From JAGWAZ01 sp050248595 (lineage in GTDB: Bacteria; Bacteroidota; Ignavibacteria; OLB7): a stretch of DNA of 16,907 nucleotides. How positions within the stretch are numbered: position 1 is the stretch's first letter; each line of letters begins with the position of its first letter. Made by a program: the position numbers and the translations under genes. Below the pieces are notes generated by a model. That model was given only the letters and a program-made list of their open reading frames with translations. It was not told the DNA's origin and did not search any database. The stretch lies in assembly GCA_050248595.1 (NCBI GenBank), contig JBFWSB010000048.1:1-16907 (forward strand). The letters run 5' to 3'. Below, in pieces: positions 1-7,204 of the stretch.

Positions 1-133
1 ATGAGGAATGAGGAATGAGGAATGAGGAATGAGGAATGAGGAATGAGGAATGAGGAATGAGGAATGAGGAATGAGGAATGAGGAATGAGGAATGAGGAAT
101 GAGGAATGAGGAATGAGGAATGAGGAATGAGGA
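1..133. repeat. Perfect tandem heptamer array, ATGAGGA x19
   Basis: The unit ATGAGGA is repeated 19 times without a mismatch. The array starts at or before the window edge, so its true length is unknown. Every reading frame meets TGA within the 21-nt superperiod on the plus strand, so it is not a plus-strand coding repeat. There are no spacers, which rules out CRISPR. The lack of mismatches points to recent expansion by slipped-strand replication. It is the cleanest of several heptamer-phased arrays in this window. Confidence 0.97.
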
Positions 134-509
134 AGATGTGCTGGTTTGAGCCTGATGTCAAGCACCAGGCTTCACAAACTTTTCTCAATCCGAAATTAAA
201 AATCTAAAATTCGCAATCCGAGTTCCGAAATCGAAAATCCGAGTTCCGAAATCACCATTCCCCTCTGTCACTCTGAGGTCTGCCGAAGAGTCTCACAGGG
301 ATACTCGGAGCAAGCCCCCATCACTCAACCTTAACAGCCAGATTACCTCCGGTGCTCCCTTCGGCGGTTCTCGGAAGACTCGGAATGACACAGTCTTGAA
401 CCACTCACCACTCACTGCTCACTGCTCACTGCTCACTGCTCACTGCTCACTGCTAAAGATGCTCCTCTCAATCCTCAATCCCCAATCCGAAATCAAAAAT
501 CCACAATGC
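134..509. repeat. Gene-free, repeat-rich region downstream of folA
   Basis: No credible gene lies here. Visible structures, in order: an imperfect hairpin with arms 150-157 and 163-170 (GCCTGATG/CACCAGGC, 7 of 8 pairing); a degenerate heptamer array at 186-257 built on AATCCGA/AATCNAA words; an element at 266-390 with nested inverted repeats (separate entry); a heptamer array of six exact CTCACTG units at 411-452, preceded by a degenerate copy at 404-410; and another heptamer array at 469-510 (CAATCCT, CAATCCC, CAATCCG, AAATCAA, AAATCCA, CAATGCC) that runs into the folA stop codon. A small plus-strand open frame at 396-602 is made mostly of these repeats and antisense folA, and I do not call it. 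Confidence 0.85.
266..390. repeat. About 125-bp element with imperfect terminal inverted repeats
   Basis: The left end TGTCACTCTGAG (266-277) pairs with the right end CTCGGAATGACA (379-390) at 10 of 12 positions. Inside these, GCCGAAG (282-288) pairs exactly with CTTCGGC (359-365). This resembles short palindromic intergenic repeats beginning TGTCATTCYGAG that I recall from many bacterial genomes. It encodes no transposase. It could be a small non-autonomous mobile element or a cruciform-forming repeat; the sequence alone does not decide. Confidence 0.55.
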
Positions 510-1004
510 CTACCTCCGCTCCAACAGCGTAAAGCTATACCGGTGCTTGTTCTTCTCATCAGGCTCGTGATCCTCACGCCAGACCTCGACCCAGTCGTTT
601 AGGTCAAACTCCGGGAAACGTGTATCTCCCTCGAACTCTTCGTGGATCAGCGTGATGTACATCCGATCAACCTGCGGGAGAATCGCCTCATAAAGTGTTG
701 CCCCTCCTAAAATCATGATCTCCTCCGCATCCCCACGGTGTGCCTCCGCCTGTGCCAACGCCTCGTCGATTGTGTGGACAACAATTGCCCCCTCGGCACT
801 GTACGCCCTGTCTCGTGTCAGAACGATGTTCGGTCGATTTTTCAGTGCGCCACCAAGCGACTCGAATGTCTTGCGAGCCATCACACATGGCTTGCCAACT
901 GTCTTCAACTTGAAGTACTTAAAATCAGCGGGAAGTCGCCAAGGAAGATCGTTATCTCTGCCAATCACTCGGTTGGCCGCCATTGCTACAATGATAGAAA
1001 GCAT
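510..1004 (-). CDS. folA: Dihydrofolate reductase
   Basis: Reduces 7,8-dihydrofolate to tetrahydrofolate with NADPH in the cytosol, restoring the folate that thymidylate synthase oxidises. The 164-residue product matches the family over its whole length: start MLSIIVAMAANRVIG, active-site LPWRLPAD with the catalytic acid at Asp27, folate-binding Arg57 in KNRPN, the ILGGATLYE nucleotide loop, and the EGDTRFP and HRYSFTLLERR ends. Position 43 is Ala in VMARKTFES, where most homologues have Gly (VMGRKT). The frame stays open upstream to 1106, but the extra 34 residues are encoded by heptamer-repeat DNA and resemble no DHFR, so the ATG at 1004 is chosen although no good Shine-Dalgarno is visible. 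thyA lies 225 bp upstream on the same strand, suggesting shared transcription. Confidence 0.96.
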   Translation of the reverse strand: MLSIIVAMAANRVIGRDNDLPWRLPADFKYFKLKTVGKPCVMARKTFESLGGALKNRPNIVLTRDRAYSAEGAIVVHTIDEALAQAEAHRGDAEEIMILGGATLYEAILPQVDRMYITLIHEEFEGDTRFPEFDLNDWVEVWREDHEPDEKNKHRYSFTLLERR

Positions 1005-1229
1005 AGAAGTAGAGAATGCAAAAGTCAAAAGTGAAAATTCAAAAGTGGAGTAGGGGGAATTCAAAAGGCAAAAGTAAAAATTCAAAAACGGAAGTGGCGC
1101 GACCACAGACCAACCATTACCTCAAGGCATTCCACACCCAAGTAGTCTTCACTTTTCATACCCGTCCCTACGACTTCTATAGCTTTCCCCTTCCCAATTT
1201 TGAATTTTGAATTTTTACTTTTGAATTTT
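1005..1229. repeat. thyA-folA spacer with two heptamer arrays
   Basis: Two arrays flank an unremarkable middle stretch. At 1019-1089 the units are CAAAAGT, CAAAAGT, GAAAATT, CAAAAGT and, after a break, CAAAAGG, CAAAAGT, AAAAATT, CAAAAAC. At 1196-1230 the units are AATTTTG, AATTTTG, AATTTTT, ACTTTTG, AATTTTT, ending on the last base of the thyA stop codon. The two arrays are roughly reverse complements (CAAAAGT and ACTTTTG), so the transcript could fold into a long imperfect AU-rich stem. No promoter is evident. Confidence 0.8.
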
Positions 1230-2024
1230 TCAGACCGCTACTGGTGCTGAAATTCTTGGGTGTGACTGATAGTTCTCGAGCGTAAAATCTTCGTACGTAA
1301 AGTCAAAAATTGACTGAACGTCTGGGTTCAAGCGCATTGTCGGGAGGGGGAACGGATCGCGCGAAAGCTGCGTTTCGGTCTGCTCTAAGTGATTCATGTA
1401 GAGGTGGGCATCGCCGAAGGTGTGAATAAATTCACCTGGTTTTAGACCAGTAACCTGCGCAATCATCAACGTTAGCAGGGCGTAGGAGGCGATGTTGAAG
1501 GGAACACCTAAGAAGACATCGGCACTCCGCTGGTAGAGCTGGCAGGAGAGGCGTCCGTCGGCAACGTAGAACTGGAAGAGGACGTGGCATGGGGGGAGCT
1601 TCATTCGCTCAATCTCGCCAACATTCCACGCACTGACAATCAAACGCCGCGAGTCAGGATTCTTCTCGATCATCTCCACAACTCGGCTGATCTGATCTAC
1701 TGTCTCACCATCTGCCGTCGGCCACGAACGCCACTGCGCTCCGTAGACCGGACCAAGGTTTCCATTTTCGTCTGCCCACTCATCCCAAATCGACACTCCA
1801 TTCTCATGGAGATAGCGGACGTTCGTATCCCCTTTCAAGAACCAGAGAAGTTCGTGGATGATCGACTTCAGGTGGAGCTTTTTGGTGGTGACAACGGGAA
1901 ACCCTTCGGCAAGATCAAACCGCATCTGATAACCGAAAACACTCAGCGTTCCTGTCCCCGTTCGGTCATCTTTACGGTGACCATTTTCGAGAATGTGGCG
2001 CATGAGATCAAGATACTGGTGCAT
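1230..2024 (-). CDS. thyA: Thymidylate synthase (ThyA type)
   Basis: Methylates dUMP to dTMP with 5,10-methylenetetrahydrofolate, giving dihydrofolate, which is then recycled by the downstream folA product. At 264 residues it has exactly the length of the E. coli enzyme as I recall it and aligns without apparent gaps. Key residues are present: Arg21 in DDRTGTGT, the nucleophile Cys146 in KLPPCHVLFQFY, the phosphate-binding Arg pair in PDSRRLIVSAWN, QLYQRSADVFLGVPFN with the dUMP-contacting Asp and Asn, and the HLYMNH motif. The C-terminus APVAV matches the mobile tail that closes over the active site. Start is the ATG at 2024. A heptamer array abuts the stop codon. This is not the flavin-dependent ThyX type. 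Confidence 0.98.
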   Translation of the reverse strand: MHQYLDLMRHILENGHRKDDRTGTGTLSVFGYQMRFDLAEGFPVVTTKKLHLKSIIHELLWFLKGDTNVRYLHENGVSIWDEWADENGNLGPVYGAQWRSWPTADGETVDQISRVVEMIEKNPDSRRLIVSAWNVGEIERMKLPPCHVLFQFYVADGRLSCQLYQRSADVFLGVPFNIASYALLTLMIAQVTGLKPGEFIHTFGDAHLYMNHLEQTETQLSRDPFPLPTMRLNPDVQSIFDFTYEDFTLENYQSHPRISAPVAV

Positions 2025-2081
2025 ACGTTTCTGTAGACTGCTGAGACTGTGATAGAAGACTTGAATAGCCTATAAAATACA

Positions 2082-2111
2082 GAGAACCCTCCGTTGAAAG
2101 GGAGGGTTCTC
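2082..2111 (-). terminator. Hairpin terminator downstream of the DUF2059 gene
   Basis: An 11-bp perfect stem (GAGAACCCTCC at 2082-2092, GGAGGGTTCTC at 2101-2111) encloses an 8-nt loop. Read on the minus strand it is followed by the T-rich TGTATTTTATA, as expected for an intrinsic terminator ending the 3951-2167 gene pair. On the plus strand no T-run follows. It separates that pair from thyA-folA. Confidence 0.8.
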
Positions 2112-2166
2112 CGTGATGTTATCTACTGTTGCAGGAAAATTGGCATAGAGCAGAGGCGAACACTCG

Positions 2167-2790
2167 TTACTCTGCTCCCTCTGAATACGTCTCCATCATC
2201 TCAGTCATTACGTCAATGACGATTGACTCGCCGTAGGCTGCCGCCGCTGTCTCGAACTCCTTGCCGAGCTTTCCATTTTCGAGAAGTGACTTCTTCGAGG
2301 CGAAACGAATCGCAAACTGCATCAACTTCATTCCATCCTCTTCGGAAACTTCACCATTCTCGAGCAATGTGTTGAAGTCCTCTTTCTTCCCATTCATTGC
2401 TGAAGTAATCAGCCGCTGTCCGAGATTGGTCTCCGCGAAGTCTGCTACCAACGATAATTCATCTGACGTGAAGTAGGGGTCAAGCACTGGAAGTGCAACC
2501 GTCTCCAAAAATTCATCTATATCAAATCGATCGATCACATTCTCCACAAACTCTGCCATAACCTCATCGCTGAACATTGTCTTGTTCTCTGTCATCGATT
2601 CTTTAACACCTTCACGGAATTTACTTTCCATCAACGCCCCAAGGTTTACTGACTCCGCCATGCGCTTCAACTGCTTCAGCTTTGCCGTGGCGTCGGCATC
2701 ACTCTGTGCTTGCGTTGTGGTTGCAGCTACGAAAGCGAAGAAGATTGCTATCAACGTTGTTGTCATCAGGTTCCGGTTCACGTTTTTCAT
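2167..2790 (-). CDS. Exported helical protein, DUF2059-like
   Basis: The 207-residue product starts with a classical signal peptide (basic MKNVNRN, hydrophobic core TTLIAIFFAFVAA, likely cleavage after TTTQA). The rest is predicted mostly helical and acidic. Residues about 90-150 contain the stretch PYFTSDELSLVADFAETNLG and QRLIT, the pattern typical of DUF2059 (an aromatic, FT..EL, then a helix ending in a Gly and QRL). DUF2059 proteins are periplasmic and of unknown role. The ATG at 2790 is preferred over one at 2832 because AGGAG lies five bases upstream and the signal peptide begins there. The phosphatase-fold lipoprotein gene ends 96 bp upstream on the same strand, and a hairpin terminator follows. 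Confidence 0.85.
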   Translation of the reverse strand: MKNVNRNLMTTTLIAIFFAFVAATTTQAQSDADATAKLKQLKRMAESVNLGALMESKFREGVKESMTENKTMFSDEVMAEFVENVIDRFDIDEFLETVALPVLDPYFTSDELSLVADFAETNLGQRLITSAMNGKKEDFNTLLENGEVSEEDGMKLMQFAIRFASKKSLLENGKLGKEFETAAAAYGESIVIDVMTEMMETYSEGAE

Positions 2791-2886
2791 AAAAGCTCCT
2801 TGTTTGTGAGGCAGGCCGTAGACTGCCAACATATAGTGGATAGTTAGATTTTGCTGAAACTTATAAGGTCTGCCCTCTCTCGCCGA

Positions 2887-3951
2887 TCACCTTCGCCATC
2901 CCAACTGTACGTAGACAGGGAAGTGATCGCTTGTCCCCCCAATGTAGAGGCTCCTCCGGACATAGGTATGGCGGGGAGGGTTTAACGGTTGTGAGGGATG
3001 ATAGTCACGCAAGAACTCTGGGTGGAAGATGGTCATCGCCCGATCCCGTAGTACAATCCCTTTGTTGTCGAGAGCACCGGGAGAGACCAGAATCTGGTCG
3101 ATGATCTCCCAATCATCTTGGTAGAGATAAGTTCCGATTGTGTCGATACGCATGAGTGGGGAGGCAAGGTTTATCATTCTCCCCTCGAACGCTTCTCCGG
3201 CTACATATTCGATACCCTTCAATTTATCCCGAATCGAGTGATTGCTCGGCTCGTCGTTGAAATCTCCTACCATGATAATATCTGCGTTCGGATTAAGTTG
3301 CGTCAGGGAATCGATCACCGCCGCCGCCGTTGTGGCTGCAACTATTCTTCGTGGTTCACTCTCTTGTTCCCCCCCACTTCTCGAAGGCCAATGGTTTACC
3401 AAAAGCGTGAAGTACTGCCCCCCCTTCTCAAAGGTCACTTCTAAGATTCCTCGGGTTGGACGTTCGTTTGAAGGGAGAGGAACAGGGTGAAGTGTAGCCC
3501 GCTCGAAGATCATCTCAGATTTCCGGTAGAGGAGGGCAACGTCAATCCCACGGCCATCGGGTGAATCGGTGTGAACAATGTCGTAGACACCCTCTGGAAG
3601 AAATTCATTCACCAGACGTTCGAGTACGGAACGGTTTTCGACTTCGCAGAGACCCAATATGTCGGGGCCGTTGTTCTGGTTCATAGCACGGATTGCCCGC
3701 CCAAGATTTTCTAATTTTTCTTCCAACCGCTCCTCGGTCCACTTCATTTTTCCGGTCGGCGTAAAGTCTTCATCTGCCGTCGCTGGGTCGTCCGACGTAT
3801 CGAAGAGATTTTCCACATTGTAGAAGGCAACGGTCAGGACTTCGGCGTCGGGATTTACCGGGGAGAGGTCGTTCTCCTGAATCTGCCCACGTTCGGCAGA
3901 TTGGCAGGCAACGAAAAATATCGCCGAAGCGATGATGATTAAGAGATTCAT
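2887..3951 (-). CDS. Lipoprotein with endonuclease/exonuclease/phosphatase domain
   Basis: 354 residues. The N-terminus is a lipoprotein signal with lipobox FVAC and Cys16, so the enzyme is probably tethered to a membrane, facing the periplasm or cell surface. The rest is a full EEP-superfamily domain (the fold of DNase I, exonuclease III and inositol phosphatases): FYNVENLFD (43-51), the metal-binding Glu in LCEVEN (101-106), GRGIDVALLY (133-142), NHWPSR (186-191), GDFNDEP (229-235) and the catalytic SDHFP (341-345). The family cleaves phosphodiesters in nucleic acids, lipids or inositol phosphates. The substrate here cannot be told. Extracellular nuclease or nutrient scavenging is plausible. 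It is probably cotranscribed with the downstream DUF2059 gene. Confidence 0.93.
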   Translation of the reverse strand: MNLLIIIASAIFFVACQSAERGQIQENDLSPVNPDAEVLTVAFYNVENLFDTSDDPATADEDFTPTGKMKWTEERLEEKLENLGRAIRAMNQNNGPDILGLCEVENRSVLERLVNEFLPEGVYDIVHTDSPDGRGIDVALLYRKSEMIFERATLHPVPLPSNERPTRGILEVTFEKGGQYFTLLVNHWPSRSGGEQESEPRRIVAATTAAAVIDSLTQLNPNADIIMVGDFNDEPSNHSIRDKLKGIEYVAGEAFEGRMINLASPLMRIDTIGTYLYQDDWEIIDQILVSPGALDNKGIVLRDRAMTIFHPEFLRDYHPSQPLNPPRHTYVRRSLYIGGTSDHFPVYVQLGWRR

Positions 3952-4211
3952 CTTTCTGTATAGTGTGTGGTGATATAGCCTATGTTTTCGGTATCAGCAT
4001 GAGAGGAATTTAGGGGTTTTCTCGAAGAGAACATCGGCGAAATAGAACTTGAAGAGGAGAGAAGATAGCAGATGCAATGTTAGGGCACTCCCTCTTCAAC
4101 GCACTCCACGTTATCCCTCCCATCAGAAATTTCAGGCTTCCCCCTCCCCCTTCCCCTGCCGTTTGATTATCTTGCTTTATCCAATTTATACCATGCATGT
4201 AGGGACCTGTG
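3952..4211. other. Divergent spacer between two lipoprotein genes
   Basis: About 260 bp separates the minus-strand phosphatase-fold gene from the plus-strand lipoprotein gene, so it must hold promoters for both. A minus-strand open frame across 4010-4354 lacks homology that I recognise and runs antisense into the plus-strand lipoprotein; I treat it as spurious. A pyrimidine-rich run at about 4139-4160 precedes a promoter-like sequence. No heptamer array is seen here, unlike most spacers of this window. Confidence 0.5.
4163..4192 (+). promoter_or_regulatory. Possible promoter of the 4212 lipoprotein gene
   Basis: TTGATT at 4163-4168 could be a -35 box, with TTTATA (4185-4190) or TATACC (4187-4192) as -10 at a spacing of 16 or 18 bp. 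This would place the transcript start near 4198, just before an AGGGA ribosome-binding site (4201-4205) and the ATG at 4212. It fits only by sequence resemblance to a sigma-70 promoter. A Bacteroidota-style -33/-7 promoter was not found. Confidence 0.3.
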
Positions 4212-4889
4212 ATGAAACATGTAACTCCCGGACTTTTCCTTCTCATTCTCTTAGCAAACTGCTCATCAAAGAAAGCAGTTGCCCCCGCTGCGGGAACGAT
4301 TGAGTTAGCAACTGTAGGAATTGCCGTCCCAGAAGGGCAACTGATGATCTTCAACGCACCGGGAGCGTACTACACCTTTGTTGTTAAGGGAAAGAATATC
4401 CGGAACACAACAAGTGTACACCCGGGCGATCCAATGGCACTGATGGTAGACGGGATTTTTTTGCAGATGACAACGCTCCCAATCTCTCAGTTCATAACTA
4501 CAGATTTTTCCCGCAAAGCAGATCGCGACATCTTACAAACGCACCTGAAGTATGAGTCAGAATATTTAGGATCGCTGATCGAACAAGACTACAAGATCTA
4601 TCAAGAGCCGCTAACTCTCGACAATGGACGAGAGTGTTTGGTCTGGATGATGGAGGTAGAAGATTTACCAACGCAGGTTCTTATCACAACTGCCGTCCGC
4701 CCCCACATTCTGATGTTGAGCACCCCTTTATATGATGGGGGAAAGATAGAAGAAGACAAAGTTCTCGGGAAGCTGTTGGGAGCAATGGAAAGTATCCAAC
4801 AATATCAAGACCCGGTTGATCCACTCAAGCTCCAGGATTCAGTTGTCAAGGCCGTTGCCGCAGCAAGGAAAGCATCTTCGGGAGAGTAG
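4212..4889 (+). CDS. Lipoprotein of unknown function
   Basis: 225 residues with a lipoprotein signal: MKHVTPGLFLLILLANC with Cys17 as the lipidated residue, followed by SSKKAVAPAAG as a flexible tether. The mature part looks like a compact alpha/beta domain. It starts with strands (IELATVGIAVPEG, LMIFNAPGAYYTFVVKG), has a helical middle (SRKADRDILQTHLKYESEYLG), and then strands with WMMEVEDLPTQVLITTAVRP. A helical tail ends KAVAAARKASSGE. I do not recognise a family. A GTG at 4209 is in frame, but the ATG at 4212 is better placed behind AGGGA (six-base spacer). A GATT-type heptamer array follows the stop codon, and the next gene is convergent. Confidence 0.8.
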   Translation: MKHVTPGLFLLILLANCSSKKAVAPAAGTIELATVGIAVPEGQLMIFNAPGAYYTFVVKGKNIRNTTSVHPGDPMALMVDGIFLQMTTLPISQFITTDFSRKADRDILQTHLKYESEYLGSLIEQDYKIYQEPLTLDNGRECLVWMMEVEDLPTQVLITTAVRPHILMLSTPLYDGGKIEEDKVLGKLLGAMESIQQYQDPVDPLKLQDSVVKAVAAARKASSGE

Positions 4890-4980
4890 AGAGCATTGCA
4901 GATTTTTGATTGCTGATTGCGAATTGATGCCCACCCAATATATCGAGCACCGTCAACTCTTGACTCTCAACTCGAACCTA
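4890..4980. repeat. Heptamer arrays between convergent genes
   Basis: Two short arrays lie back to back. After the plus-strand stop come GATTTTT, GATTGCT, GATTGCG, AATTGAT (about 4901-4928). Next to the minus-strand stop come TCAACTC, TTGACTC, TCAACTC, GAACCTA (4953-4980), the last unit covering the stop codon of the outer-membrane protein gene. No hairpin with a U-tract is visible, so no conventional intrinsic terminator separates these convergent genes. Confidence 0.7.
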
Positions 4981-6057
4981 CTTACTTCTCACCCGCGTTC
5001 CCCACTGGTAGCCGAGGTTGAAGCGTAGTCCGGCATAGTATTCCTTCCACTCTCCATCGGTTACTAACGAGGTTGTGGGGATGGATATAAAGGCTTCGAA
5101 CCCGAAGACAATAAACTCCGCAGTAAAATTCCATCCCATGGCCCCTTCGATTGATGTGCGCAGGCGGTTGATTCCCGGAGTGTTGCTCTCCAGCATCATG
5201 GTCACCGTATCCTGTCCGTTATGGTAGCGAAGCTGATCTTTTGCGTCGGCAATCTGGGCATACTGGATTGTTTTGGTCGCCACGCCGTAATCGGCTCCGA
5301 CCCCACCATAGAGATAGTAGTAGGAACCAATCTCACCAAAATCGCCGTCGAAAAAGATGCCGTAGACTGGTATCTGAAGGCCAATCGCACCGGAGATAAC
5401 GTGTTGACTGTGGTGAACAGCCGTGATCTCTCGGAAAGAACGGGGAACACCTTCGAGAGAGAGATAACTGCGCGACGTGTCCTCGGAAAAGATCATGCCT
5501 TGAACTGAACGGTAGGCTCCCTCGGCCCGAAGAACTGCCGGAAAGGGAAGATGGTAGAGGAAGCGAAGTCCCCACTCGGAAAAAGAAGATCGTGGGTAGC
5601 GCTCTTCCGTTGCCTCATCTGAGTTTACCTTCAAGATAGTCCGCTCCTCACACCCACCGAAGAGACCCCCTGTGAGACCTTCATCAAAAAAATAATCGAA
5701 GAAGCCACATGCGTAGGGATTGTGCCAGTCGAACGGTTCGGTGGTTGGCTTCAACGAAGCAGAGCGCAGACCGGTTGTTCGGTCGTGAACGTCGGAGTAG
5801 AAGACATCTTTGGAAAGGGAGAGGGAGACCCCTTTGCTCGGAGTAGGGAACCAACCACGCGAGAGATGGTATATCTGTTCTGTTCCTATGTCAAAGTCTT
5901 CAGGATCGAGACTGTCGAGCGTCCAATCTTCATTCCAGTCATCGTCACCTGGCTCCGGTTGTGCCCGCAGCGTTCCAACGCAGAACAGGAGAACAGAAAC
6001 TGCTAAGAGAAGAACATGTATTTTCTGTTTATTCATCAGCAATTTGAAGAATTTCAT
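4978..6057 (-). CDS. Probable outer-membrane protein, unknown family
   Basis: 359 residues with a signal peptide (basic start, core VLLLAVSVLLFCVGTL, likely cleavage after RA and before QPEPG). An acidic segment rich in Asp and Trp follows (about 34-56). From about residue 65 to the end there are many short amphipathic strands with aromatic borders, such as SEWGLRFLYHLPFPAVLRAEG, YYYLYGGVGADYGV, FIVFGFEAFISIP and YYAGLRFNLGYQWG, a pattern typical of outer-membrane beta-barrels. The last residue is Lys, not the terminal Phe of many barrels. Two Cys flank the loop around GGLFGG, a possible disulfide. Start may be the ATG at 6057 or 6036; neither has a Shine-Dalgarno. I cannot name a transported substrate. 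Confidence 0.75.
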   Translation of the reverse strand: MKFFKLLMNKQKIHVLLLAVSVLLFCVGTLRAQPEPGDDDWNEDWTLDSLDPEDFDIGTEQIYHLSRGWFPTPSKGVSLSLSKDVFYSDVHDRTTGLRSASLKPTTEPFDWHNPYACGFFDYFFDEGLTGGLFGGCEERTILKVNSDEATEERYPRSSFSEWGLRFLYHLPFPAVLRAEGAYRSVQGMIFSEDTSRSYLSLEGVPRSFREITAVHHSQHVISGAIGLQIPVYGIFFDGDFGEIGSYYYLYGGVGADYGVATKTIQYAQIADAKDQLRYHNGQDTVTMMLESNTPGINRLRTSIEGAMGWNFTAEFIVFGFEAFISIPTTSLVTDGEWKEYYAGLRFNLGYQWGTRVRSK

Positions 6058-6362
6058 ACAACATCATTTACCCTATCCGCCACCGCAGATAGAAGGTGTG
6101 AGACCACCGACTCCTTAGCTTCTGACTTCTTAAACTCGCAAACCTCTACAAATCCTGAAGCAGGGCTGAATACCTGTGCCTACCAATCCACCCCACTCAT
6201 ACACTCCCACACTCACGAACTCATACACTCCCCACTCTATAAACTTTATTGAACTCGCAAACCTCTACAAATCCTGACGCAGGGCTGAATACCTGCGCCT
6301 ACCATCCCCCCCACTCATACACTTCCCACTCTATAAACTCTCAGCTCATAACTCTACGAACT
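6058..6362. repeat. Spacer with a tandem duplicated composite repeat
   Basis: A 53-bp block beginning AACTCGCAAACCTCTACA at 6133-6185 recurs at 6252-6304 with two mismatches. Each copy contains the imperfect palindrome GCAGGGCTGAATACCTG followed by GCCTACCA, then a run phased at 8 nt (ACTCATAC, ACTCCCAC, ACTCACGA). Each is followed by CTATAAACT-type words. The second copy has lost about 24 bp of the 8-nt run. The last words run into the stop codon of the T9SS-tailed protein at 6363. Related copies lie at 10525-10760 and, inverted, at 15476-15560. No gene is evident. Confidence 0.85.
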
Positions 6363-7136
6363 CTACTTAACAACATGCATGACTTGCGTCGCCTCTCCCG
6401 AATTTGTGATCAACCGGACAACGAAGACTCCGTTCGGAGTTGTGATGTCGGGAGTGAAGGTGTTGATGTAGACTCCTTTCTGGAGCACTCCGAAATCTTG
6501 AACGCTAATCTCTCGACCGAGGAGATCATATATCTTAAAGAAGACTTCCGACTCCTTGTCGATTTTGAATCCCCACGTGACTTTCTTTCCTGTTGTGGTC
6601 GGGTTGGGACGTCCCGGATCGAGAGTGGCAAAGCGGACGTAGGGAAGGCGTGTCCCGACTGACTCGGTTATTACTACAGCCGTTAAGTTGGTGATAGCAC
6701 TCCCATCGAGCATCACATTTGTGAAGAGAAGCTGGGTCACAGAATCAGTCCCTGCCAGTGCTTCTCCTGCTAAGGAGAAGAGTATCTCTTCCGTTTTTAT
6801 ATCGCGGGATAGTTGGAGAGTAATCGACCAAGACCAAGTAGAGTCGGTTGAGCGGCTGAGCGTAGAATCGATGATGCTGATAGCCGCGCCCGGCCTGAAT
6901 GTCTGAGGATAAAAGACTGTCGGTTGAGTCAGCTTGAAATCCCCTTGCAGAGATATGGTTGATCCAGAATCGAGGGTAAGACCGGCATCGTAGAAGAAGG
7001 GAATATCTACTTCTTTTCCGACGAAGCCTCTCGCCGTGTCAACGCGAATTTGGCTCTGCACGTTGGGCAGTAGAATCACCAGCCACGCAGCAGTAACAAC
7101 AAGTCTTATCGCCCACATTCTCGCTTCTGCTCTCAT
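6363..7136 (-). CDS. Secreted protein with T9SS C-terminal sorting domain, cohesin-like region
   Basis: 257 residues from the ATG at 7136. Residues 1-29 form a signal peptide (RAEAR, then hydrophobic WAIRLVVTAAWLVILL, cleavage near VQS-Q). Residues about 30-160 are beta-rich: GFVGKEVDIPFFYDAG, SISLQGDFKLT-like strands and TEEILFSLAGEALAGTDSVT resemble a cohesin-type fold, a moderate-confidence guess. Residues 176-257 match a type IX secretion sorting domain: RPNPTTTGKKVTWGFKI, FFKIYDLLGREIS, NGVFVVRLI and terminal VMHVVK. The product should cross the outer membrane by T9SS and be cell-attached or released. The frame is open to a TTG at 7202, only two bases after the upstream stop, so a coupled longer form (279 aa) is possible; ATG at 7118 is another option. 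The upstream vWA-OmpA lipoprotein is probably cotranscribed. Confidence 0.85.
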   Translation of the reverse strand: MRAEARMWAIRLVVTAAWLVILLPNVQSQIRVDTARGFVGKEVDIPFFYDAGLTLDSGSTISLQGDFKLTQPTVFYPQTFRPGAAISIIDSTLSRSTDSTWSWSITLQLSRDIKTEEILFSLAGEALAGTDSVTQLLFTNVMLDGSAITNLTAVVITESVGTRLPYVRFATLDPGRPNPTTTGKKVTWGFKIDKESEVFFKIYDLLGREISVQDFGVLQKGVYINTFTPDITTPNGVFVVRLITNSGEATQVMHVVK

Positions 7137-7204
7137 CAGATACTCTGTTATGCGTTCCACTTGCCCGATATTCCCAATGTTCTCACTTCCCTTTATCTTC
7201 AACT

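Noticed and set aside
1..133. Possible CRISPR array or coding repeat
   Set aside because: Units are 7 bp with no spacers, and TGA stops occur in every plus-strand frame of the repeat.
266..390. Insertion sequence
   Set aside because: Far too short, and no transposase frame. Kept only as a short inverted-repeat element.
396..602. Small plus-strand ORF of 68 codons
   Set aside because: Made of heptamer repeats and then antisense to the end of folA; no ribosome-binding site or recognisable product.
1584..2036. Plus-strand ORF antisense to thyA
   Set aside because: thyA is certain on the other strand; the frame is a shadow of its codon pattern.
4010..4354. Minus-strand ORF of 114 codons between lipoprotein genes
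   Set aside because: Overlaps the start of the plus-strand lipoprotein, which has a clear lipobox and Shine-Dalgarno. The ORF has neither, and its composition follows the antisense strand.
5202..6118. Several ORFs on either strand overlapping the outer-membrane protein gene
   Set aside because: They lack signal peptides or familiar motifs, whereas the 359-codon frame has a signal peptide and barrel-like strands.
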